64,000 bases of DNA, taken from assembly GCA_905221605.1 (NCBI GenBank), contig CAJNDS010002445.1, positions 360,458-424,457 of the forward strand, read 5' to 3'. The DNA comes from Symbiodinium natans. Lineage: Eukaryota; Sar; Dinophyceae; Suessiales; Symbiodiniaceae. How positions within the stretch are numbered: position 1 is the stretch's first letter; the number at the start of each line of letters is the position of its first letter. The translations under genes were made by a program, and so were the position numbers. This document shows positions 57,373 through 64,000 of the stretch, piece by piece. The notes under the pieces were generated by a model that ran no database searches, had not been told where the DNA came from, and saw only the letters and a program-made list of their open reading frames with translations.

Positions 57373-58286
57373 CTGTTAGCGGTCCGGTCTGTCTCGGAAG
57401 GGTCACCTTCCCTTGGGGTTTGTTTTTCTGAGGCTGCCTGGGTCATCTTTGCCCGACTGGACAATCGTTCAATGAGAGTCAGCGAATCGGTGGGGGAAAA
57501 TTAACGGGGTCCCTTCATGTTGCTGCGCTGTGACTGCTGTTGGTGCGAAGCAAACCGTCTGATTCTCAACCTGATGTGGTCTCAAGGTCAATGTTTGCCC
57601 TGGTTGGACGGCCAAGGTCTCAGTCCGGCCCCGATGACAATGATCATGCTCTGAAAGGTTTCTCTGAAGTTCAAGTTTGGGAGTAAGGGCTCGAAATTTG
57701 AAACTGCAATATGATGATCATGGAACCTGTGTGACTGTGAATCTTCCTCCAATTGAGTCCTCGTGTGTCTGTGGGTGATTGGGGGAGGGGGTGGAGGGAG
57801 GCAAGGGGGGGCGGGGGGGGGAAAGACACGCAACCAGGCAAGAAAGGCAGCCACGGCAAAAGTGGCAACCTCCCAAAGTGTAATTTTACCATGTCACTTT
57901 GTCTTGAAACGCCCCCCAGGCTAACGTTAGCCTCGGGGCGTTTCGGATCATGTTTCTATGTTGCGAATAGCCTTCAATTCCGCCCGGCCTCTTGAGGCTA
58001 TTCGGGCTGTCCAGCCATGATTCGAAACGCCCCGAGGCTAACGTTAGCCTGGGGGGCGTTTGGCTGCAGTTCAAAACGTGTTATCCGTAACTGGTCCCAG
58101 TGCCAGGCAGACTTCCATAGGGTCACTTTGCTCCACACCGACGCTTTCGAGGCCAGGTCTGCACCAGCTGCTGTCTGCCTGCCCTAGATTCCACTTTGAC
58201 ATCAAACTTGTGATTTTGCCATTGCTGCATCATTGATGAGCCAATCAAGTCACCAGTTTCCCCCGGCCTTTCTTTCTGTGAGGGTC
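57373..58286. other. Intergenic region with G-run and inverted-repeat element
   Basis: Holds a G-rich stretch (about 57,780-57,830), two AGGGTCA motifs and the 157-bp inverted-repeat element at 57,906-58,062. No gene seen. Confidence 0.55.
57906..58062. mobile_element. 157-bp element with palindromic terminal inverted repeats (MITE-like)
   Basis: A 39-nt near-palindrome (57,906-57,944, centred on AGGCTAACGTTAGCCT) is matched at 58,024-58,062 by its reverse complement with one difference. The inverted arms continue inward (GGATCATG against CATGATTC), and an inner stem GAATAGCC/GGCTATTC (57,965-57,972 and 57,996-58,003) sits in the middle, so almost the whole element can fold. I see no coding capacity and no convincing target-site duplication. 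Confidence 0.65.
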
Positions 58287-60036
58287 ATGGATGCATCGGC
58301 CTGGGCTGCCTTTGTGAAGCGCCGTGGACAGTGGTTGGTGGACAGGGTCACGGGCTGGAAGCCAGACAGCATCGACACGCAGGGTGAGAGGATCGGAAGT
58401 GATTGTGCTGGCATGGACACGTGCATCATGGCTTTGAAGAACATGAGGGTCAGCTGCACGGCTGTGCTGCTCGGCAATGTTTTTTAAGGGTTTTGAGGGT
58501 TGAGGGCCGGGGTTTATTCAGGGTTTAAGGGTTTAAAACGGGTGTAATTTAAGGGTGTCAGGGTTTAAGAGTTTAAGGGTACAAGGGTTTAAGGGTTTAA
58601 ATAAGGGTTTAAGGGTTTCAGGGTATTAAGGGTTATCAAGGGTTTAAGGGTTTAGGCTTTGGGGTTTAGGGGTTAAATAGGGTTTAGGATCAATCAGGTT
58701 CAGCTGCGACATCGACCCAGTCTGCCGCCAGTTTCTCGCGGACAACAGCAAGCCCCAGTACCTGTACGAGGACATGACAGGGTCACGGCCCGTCCATGAC
58801 ATCAGCGGGTATGTCTGTGGCTTTCCATGTCAACCTTTCAGCAAGCAAAATTCAAGCAAGAAGGCTGGGTGGAAGCACCCGGCCGCAGCTTTGGTGAAGC
58901 ATGTGGTCAGGGTCACTATGGAGCAGCGGCCAGTGTGGAGTGTCTATGAGAACGTGATGAACATCCTTTCACACCGCGCTCGCCTGTTTTCTATCTTCCG
59001 CGCCGGGGGTCTCCTGGACCTGTACACAATGTTCTGTGTGCCAGTTTGCCCCCACCGCTCACTGGGTCTGCAGTGCACCAGGCCCAGGTTGTTCTTCATC
59101 CTCGTGCGCAAGGATGTGCAGGTGGCTGACAGACCCCTGATGTCAGCTTTGGTTCACACCTTGGTAAGCAGTGTGAGACCAGGGTCGGTCCAGAAGCCTC
59201 GCGCGGGCCCCCGTCTGAGATTCAAGGGTCTCGAGAGCAAGGGGGGCTGGAAGACTCTGCATGAGCGTGTTCGGGACCATCTGCAGCTCACAAGGTCACG
59301 TGGAAACCTTGCTTGCGACAACCTCACAGAGCGTGAACTAGATCTCTTGAACATGGTCGTTGAGGCTGCAAAGATGCAGGGTCAGGGCGAGCTGTTTGTC
59401 GACGTGTCCCAGAGCATCCACAGAGCCCCCGCGCTGTGGGACGTTTTGCCGACCCTCACGACCAGCAGCAAGGTGGTCAGGGTCAGCGGCAACGGCAAGG
59501 AGTGCCGACTGTTGTCTGCCACAGACAAGCTGGGTCACATGGGTGTGAACCCAGACAGCCTCGTCATCGATGAGTCCGTGCAGAGCCGCCTGTGTCGCCT
59601 GGCTGGAAATGCGATGCACGTGGACGCTGTCGCCTTGGCCATGGCACTGGCTATGGCCCTGGTCGATTGGCGGAAGGCCAACATCGTCCAGGGTCAGCCG
59701 TCAGGATCAGACTGTGTGGCAGGGGTGCCGGCAGGGTCAACGAAGTTTGTCCTGCCGCCGCAGGTGCTGAGCTGGAAGCTGCTGGAAACGGAGAGTGGGC
59801 TGCGCAAGCTCCAAGGAAAGTATGTGAAGCGAGCCCGAGTCAAGGACAGGGCCAGAACATTGTTGCAGAAGCCTGCTCTGCCAAAGAAGCAGCCGCGGGC
59901 CAAAAGAGCCTCCAATGCCAAGGTCAAAGGAGCTCACTCAGCTAAGCCACCGTTGCCCAAAAAGAGGCGCGGAGATCCCCAGCCGAAGCTTGTGGAGACA
60001 AGTGCGGCCAGCCGTTTGAAGCAGTTGTTTGCATAG
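58287..60036 (+). CDS. C5 cytosine-specific DNA methyltransferase (2 exons)
   Basis: Exons 58,287-58,447 and 58,698-60,036 give 499 residues. The enzyme would transfer a methyl group from S-adenosylmethionine to C5 of cytosine in DNA. Motifs in order: I-like SDCAGMD (about 38-44); II-like SCDIDPVC (56-63); IV GFPCQPFS with catalytic Cys98; VI YENV (137-140); VIII-like GLQCTRPRLFFILVRKD (about 177-193); IX-like WDVLPTLTT (about 301-309); X LCRLAGNAMHV (about 352-362). The VIII-to-IX interval holds the target-recognition region. The C-terminus is Lys/Arg-rich (KKQPRAKRAS, PLPKKRRG), suggesting nuclear or DNA binding. Motif I is atypical (canonical DLFxGxGG). The splice position is ambiguous because TCAGCTGC occurs at both intron ends; the intron contains degenerate telomeric DNA. 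No bromo-, PWWP- or CXXC-type domain is visible. Six AGGGTCA copies lie in exon 2, in all three frames. Confidence 0.8.
58490..58690. repeat. Degenerate TTTAAGGG-type tract inside the methyltransferase intron
   Basis: Repeats such as AAGGGTTTAAGGG fill most of the inferred intron 58,448-58,697. Confidence 0.75.
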
Positions 60037-60176
60037 CTTGTCAGGGCCATGCAACGGACGAGTCCTGACGGCGTCAAGAACAATATGATTCAGTCAGGAC
60101 TTAAATGACTCTATTGTGTTTGTGGCCATTGGAAGTGGCTTGTCCGTGCTCGCAGGGTCATTGACCCACTGCGACT

Positions 60177-60359
60177 ATGAGTGAAACGACGGAAAACATA
60201 GCCGACATAGCCCGCAGCGTGCGCCAAGTTTTGTGCTCTGTTTCAGCTGTGCTTGGTATTGTTGATGCTGCTACATGTTTGGGAATTGCGCTTGGCCTGC
60301 GCAGCCATTTTTTGATTTGTGTCAAAAGCGCGCCCTGCTGGGCCAGGCCATTCGACTGA
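60177..60359 (+). CDS. Possible 60-residue upstream ORF
   Basis: ATG at 60,177, stop at 60,357-60,359, ending 2 nt before the ATG of the next gene in another frame. It has a hydrophobic middle (VLCSVSAVLGIVDAATCLGI) that could be membrane-associated. It may be a real small protein, a uORF of the following gene, or chance. Confidence 0.25.
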   Translation: MSETTENIADIARSVRQVLCSVSAVLGIVDAATCLGIALGLRSHFLICVKSAPCWARPFD

Positions 60360-60361
60360 CA

Positions 60362-62078
60362 ATGGCAAGCAGCGAAGGCGCTGTCAAGCGCCGCCGTGTT
60401 TCGGTGAAGACGCACGGCGAGCAGGGTCAGGAGGATCCGGAGGCTGAGGAAGCGGCCGGGCTGGCAGACATGGTGGAGCCTGCGGTGCCGGCCGTGCCGC
60501 TGTTTTGGTCACTGCCGGCAGACGAGAACGAGCCGGCGGAGTCAACCCTGCGACACTTGATTCCCTACACACGCAGCGAGGCCTGGAAGTGGCTGCTGGG
60601 TCATGGCAAGTCTCTGCTGGGCAAGTCGATTCCGAAGTCTTTGGAGGCTGTGCAGCCTCTTAAGATCCAGGAGGGTCAGGGAATCAAGGAAACCTGGGAC
60701 CTGAGCAACATGAAGAAGGCATTGAAAGGCCACGGCGTCTATGAAGCTGCGGCGACTGCTTGGGTGCTGTCCATCGACGCAGAGGGTGACGCGAGCTGGA
60801 AGTCTCTTGTTTTGTTGGGTTCCCAGGCCAGGCTTTGACAGAATGCACAGTGCTTTATTTTGATAATTTAATGCTTTTGAATATTCTTGTGTCACGTGCT
60901 TGTTGCAGGTCTTTGTTCCTGGGGAGAAAGGCCACATCTTGTGCCCGTTCACCATGTCCGGCACAGTGCCCAAGATCCCGGCCGACACCTTGCCGACCAA
61001 GATCAATGTCATCTCAGGGTCACGGCTGCTCAGCAGCTTCTATGTTCAGCTGGCCCAGGCTTTCAAAGAGAATAACGAGGACAGGGTCAATTTGCTGATG
61101 AAGGCAAGCTTGTCGTGGACAGTCACTGTCTACGTGAATGTCTCCCCCCAGGGTCGGTTGCTGGAGGAGAACAAGCTGAACACCGCCATGAAGGCTGCGG
61201 GAAAGCATCTAGGCGAGTCGTGGCTGTCATGGTCACTGCGCGCACTTCAGATGGCTAGCCTCGAAGATGTCAAGCTTTCAGGGTCAGACAAGTCGGCAGC
61301 TGACCTGAACCGCACCGGGCTGACACTAGAGGGCAAACCGGTCAACAAGAATCACACCCAGTGCTTGATGCTTCAGAGTCAGCTGCTGTCCGGCACCTCG
61401 GTTCAGCTGCTGAAGGACATCGAGCGAATTTATAGCCCAAAGGCTTTGACGCAAGACTACACCAAGATCATGCGCGTGTGCAAGGTGTGTCAAGGTCACA
61501 TGGTGGTGGTGAAGAATATCCTGCCGGGGGCTGAAGCTGTGGAGATATTCCTCAGGAGCGCGCTGGTGACGCTCCACAGAAGGGTCACGGACGCTGCCTT
61601 CTTCTCCATCACGACCATCGACCCTCAGAACAAGGTCGGGTATGTCAGCCTCGTCCTCACCCGGTACCGCATCATGCACTACCTCAGCAACCTTGTTGGC
61701 TTTGTGGAAGAGTCTGCCAGCAAGAAGGAGATGCAAGATCAGGTTTTGCACGTCTTCCAGGACCCGTTACTCTTCCACGCAACGTTCCCTGTGTCAGAAG
61801 AAGGGGTTCTGGATGAGGAAGTTGCTAATCGAGTCAAGGCTGGTCTGGGTCACAATTGCAGCCGGGAGCTCTTGTCCCTTTGCCAGAAAATCACTGAGGG
61901 TCACTTCGACGAAGCCCTCTTGACGCTCGCAGCTGATGCCGAGCTGGAGAAGACACTCTCCAGTTCGCACAAGGAGGATGACAAGGTGGTGGGCGTGCTG
62001 GTTGCAGCGATTCGGCAGTTTGGGAACTTGCTGGAGTCTGTTCGCCAGGGTCAGTCGCGAGCCCAGTCAGTGTCCTGA
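60362..62078 (+). CDS. Unknown 544-residue protein (2 exons)
   Basis: Exons 60,362-60,826 and 60,909-62,078 join in phase 0 (donor CAG|GC, acceptor TTGCAG|G; 82-nt intron). The start ATGGCA gives an N-terminus with a basic patch (KRRRVSVK), then an acidic Glu-rich stretch. The middle and C-terminal parts look globular and helical (for example YVQLAQAFKENNEDRVNLLM, WTVTVYVNVSP, VEIFLRSALVTLHRRVTDAA, VLTRYRIMHYLSNLVGFVEE). A KVCQGH segment is not a recognisable metal site. No known domain is recognised. It lies between the methyltransferase and another unknown gene, all on the same strand, separated by 325 and 132 bp. It carries AGGGTCA about nine times in exons. Confidence 0.6.
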
Positions 62079-62210
62079 TTGTCAGTTTGAAACTTGTGGC
62101 CTGAGTTCAAAGCCTAAGCTTAGTTTCGTGTCCAATGAAAAGTTGCACATCTCAGGTCTGTCTCTGGAATGTCACAGGGTCCGAATCTCTCCTTGAGGAC
62201 CTTGTGCAGG

Positions 62211-63281
62211 ATGGCTTCCAACCCCGAGGACCCCATGAAGTCTGCCATGGAGGAGCGGAAGGAGGTTTGGAAGCGAGCGCAGAATGCCAGAAAACGTCTT
62301 TGCTTGGTCTCCGAGGCCAAGACTGTCGCTGAGATGCAGGCAGCCGTGACGCGGGCAAAGGAGGCCTTCAAGATACGCTTCAAGTTGAATGAGGGTCATG
62401 AAGTGACCATTCTGGCCATGGATTGTGCTTGGGGCACACAAAAGAAGCCATGGCAGGAGGCTGCCCAAACGGGGTCACTGAGCAAGAGACAGGTGGAGGC
62501 TGCGTTTGACTACATGAACAGCTCTTGCCAGAAAAGTTTCGAGCTCGGCTTCGCCTTCGATGGGCGGTCCAAGGCACGAAGATCAATGCTGGCGGAGCTC
62601 ACTGGCTTTGAAAGCATGAGCGAAGGCATGCTGATGTACCAAGAGCCAGAGCCAAAGAAGAATCCGGAGGGTCAAGTTCGCACACGCCGGCTGCCATTCT
62701 CGGCTTTGCAGCATGAGATGTACTACTGCAAGTTGGGGTGCGGGAGCAAGTCCAAACTTGCCGCGCGCGCAGACGATGGGTCAAGTGTCTACAAGGGCAG
62801 CTGGACGCTTCGTCGGCCTGACTGCAGCCCTACAATGTCACAGCAGGCAAAGAGGACCATGGCCGAATCGGTGGGCATTACAGGGTCAATAGACATTGCG
62901 CCGGATGGATACAGCGCAGACCAGTCTGTGCCCTTCATGTGGTCAGAGTCAAAGGGTCAGGCCTTCTGGACTGAGTTCCTCTCTGCCTGGAGGGTCAAGC
63001 TTGTTGTCGACTTGAAGGGGGCCCCCCAGCTGGCGTTGGCCTGCGTCGAGTCTGGAGTGCACTATGTGGCCTTCGCAGGGTCAGCTGAGCAGGCCTCGTG
63101 GCTCTCCAACGTGCTGGACCTCGCGTCGCTTCGAAAGGTGGTGTCCCAGGGTCATTACCTGTTTGAGAAGGATTTGTCCCAGGCAGTCCAGGACTTGTTT
63201 GCGGACGAGCTGGAGACCCCGCTCCAGGACACCATCCCAGTGTTGCCAGGGTCAGAGGATGACGAGGAGCAAGCAGCCTAG
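62211..63281 (+). CDS. Unknown 356-residue protein (single exon)
   Basis: ATGGCT at 62,211 was chosen because it is the first ATG in frame and shares the ATGGC context of its neighbours; the frame is open slightly further upstream. The N-terminal 65 residues are charged and helical (MKSAMEERKEVWKRAQNARK). The middle contains a basic segment (TRRLPFSALQHEMYYCKLGC) and SWTLRRPDCSPTM. The C-terminal half reads as an alpha/beta domain (VKLVVDLKGAPQLALACVES, GVHYVAFAGSAEQASWL), ending in an acidic tail (GSEDDEEQAA). No family recognised. About eight AGGGTCA copies are exonic and two more follow the stop directly (63,286 and 63,297). Confidence 0.6.
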   Translation: MASNPEDPMKSAMEERKEVWKRAQNARKRLCLVSEAKTVAEMQAAVTRAKEAFKIRFKLNEGHEVTILAMDCAWGTQKKPWQEAAQTGSLSKRQVEAAFDYMNSSCQKSFELGFAFDGRSKARRSMLAELTGFESMSEGMLMYQEPEPKKNPEGQVRTRRLPFSALQHEMYYCKLGCGSKSKLAARADDGSSVYKGSWTLRRPDCSPTMSQQAKRTMAESVGITGSIDIAPDGYSADQSVPFMWSESKGQAFWTEFLSAWRVKLVVDLKGAPQLALACVESGVHYVAFAGSAEQASWLSNVLDLASLRKVVSQGHYLFEKDLSQAVQDLFADELETPLQDTIPVLPGSEDDEEQAA

Positions 63282-63608
63282 ACTCAGGGTCAGACCAGGG
63301 TCAGAGAATATGTGCCCAGCGCGTCGAAGAGACGCGGCATCTGTTTTCCATGGTCAGACTCACTGAAGAGGTGTGCTGCCATAATAAGTCTTCTGATTCA
63401 CTGGCTCTTCTGACTACGTGAGACTCAGATTCAGTGTACAAGTGTGATGATACAGATAATAATATAGCTCAGCTTTGATGACTCTGATGAGGGTCAGTGG
63501 TCTGCAAGACATCCTGGATACTGCCTCATGCAGTCGCCGGCAGACAAGACAAAATGAATTTGCATTTGTGCCATGTTCAGCACAGACCATGCTAGCGTCA
63601 TGTTCCTA
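63282..63608. other. Downstream region, no gene seen
   Basis: Three AGGGTCA motifs (63,286, 63,297, 63,488) and then none to the end of the window. It may include the 3' untranslated region of the preceding gene. Confidence 0.45.
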
Positions 63609-63910
63609 GGGTCTCTTGTGTCCGTGTCGTGCAACGGAGTTCGCTTGGGCAGGTGAGCCATTCGTCTTTCAGATGGTTCCGCTGCCGCAGTGGGGCCCCT
63701 GGATTTGGTGTAGGAAGGTGTGTGCGTGTGTGAAGTCAGACTGATTCAGATTCAGTGTCTACAAGTGTGATGATACATCCCCAAAGCCCAGCTCCTGGCA
63801 TGTCATGTTTGCAGGGTCTCTTGTGTCCGTGTCGCGTGACAGAGTTCGCTTGGGCAGGCGAGCCATTCGTCTTCCAGATGGTGCCGCTGCCGCAGTGGGG
63901 CCCCTGGCAT
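63609..63910. repeat. Tandem duplication, ~204-bp offset
   Basis: A ~90-nt segment (GGGTCTCTTGTGTCCGTGTC ... GGGGCCCCTGG) at about 63,609-63,702 recurs at about 63,813-63,906. A CAGATTCAGTG...ACAAGTGTGATGATACA segment also occurs twice (about 63,427 and 63,745). Confidence 0.85.
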
Positions 63911-63923
63911 TGGTGCTGTAAGA

Positions 63924-63924
<1 letters not shown>

Positions 63925-63958
<34 letters not shown>

Positions 63959-63996
63959 TGTGTGTGTGTCTGTGTGTGTGTGTGTGTGTGTGTGTT
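63925..63996. repeat. GT dinucleotide microsatellite
   Basis: About 70 nt of GTGT with a few CT interruptions, near the end of the window. Confidence 0.95.
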
Positions 63997-64000
63997 TTCT

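Larger units (their letters stand above)
46042..63494 (+). other. Domain rich in the polar heptamer AGGGTCA
   Basis: Roughly 90-100 exact AGGGTCA copies counted by eye, mostly as CAGGGTCA, spaced on average about 190 bp, on the + strand only. They occur in exons in all three frames (CAG GGT CA, AGG GTC A, xxA GGG TCA), in introns and in spacers. First copies: 46,042, 46,095, 46,173; last: 63,286, 63,297, 63,488. In the array to the left I noticed only two (near 29,696 and 35,727). The function is unknown. Confidence 0.9.

Noticed and set aside
46042-63494. AGGGTCA as a nuclear-receptor half-site (AGGTCA)
   Set aside because: It has an extra G, is strictly strand-polar, lies within exons in all frames, and nuclear receptors are an animal family.

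Overview
The window looks like nuclear DNA of a eukaryote with plant-type telomeric DNA (TTTAGGG/CCCTAAA), most likely a dinoflagellate (my guess: Symbiodiniaceae or a relative). The support is interspersed TTTAGGG-like DNA, a run of genes all on the + strand, very short introns, inferred splice donors of AG|GC and AG|GA type beside GT, acceptors that are mostly AG|G, and a eukaryote-style C5 DNA methyltransferase. Nothing prokaryotic is convincing. All exon borders were set by eye from reading-frame continuity, without transcript data.

Left part, about 1-45,842: a head-to-tail array of nine unequal copies (2.3-7.8 kb) of a complex subtelomere-like repeat. A full unit holds, in order: (A) an intronless proline-rich ORF of about 230 codons with a Gly/Lys/Arg tail; (B) a tandem array of ~230-bp repeats; (C) telomere-like spacer; (D) a foldback-rearranged scrap of the A element; (E) scattered exon remnants of a glycoside hydrolase family 1 (beta-glucosidase-like) gene in the right order, with stops and frameshifts; then spacer leading into the next A. 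Seven A copies are open end to end, one is broken, and the ninth is cut off at about 45,842. Unit 1 and unit 5 are near-identical over 7 kb (offset ~16.6 kb), and parts of units 5, 6 and 7 are near-identical at offsets of 6.24 and 6.03 kb, so the array is recent or homogenised.

Junction, 45,842-47,200: the array stops, followed by an 83-nt foldback and then nine hairpins sharing a GACC-GATCT-GGTC core whose outer stems differ in sequence but keep pairing. Four weaker relatives lie at 53.29-53.46 kb.

Right part, about 47.2-63.5 kb: a co-directional cluster of seven inferred genes, five or six of them multi-exon: an acidic/proline-rich protein, a Gln/Gly-repeat protein, an unknown coiled-coil protein, a basic coiled-coil protein with five SUMO-type lysine motifs, an intact C5 cytosine methyltransferase, and two unknown proteins of 544 and 356 residues. 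Only the methyltransferase has a recognisable enzymatic function, so any shared pathway is speculation.

The most striking signal is the heptamer AGGGTCA. I counted roughly 90-100 copies by eye from 46,042 to 63,494, essentially all on the + strand, in exons (all three frames), introns and spacers. About one per strand is expected by chance, and the array to the left has almost none.
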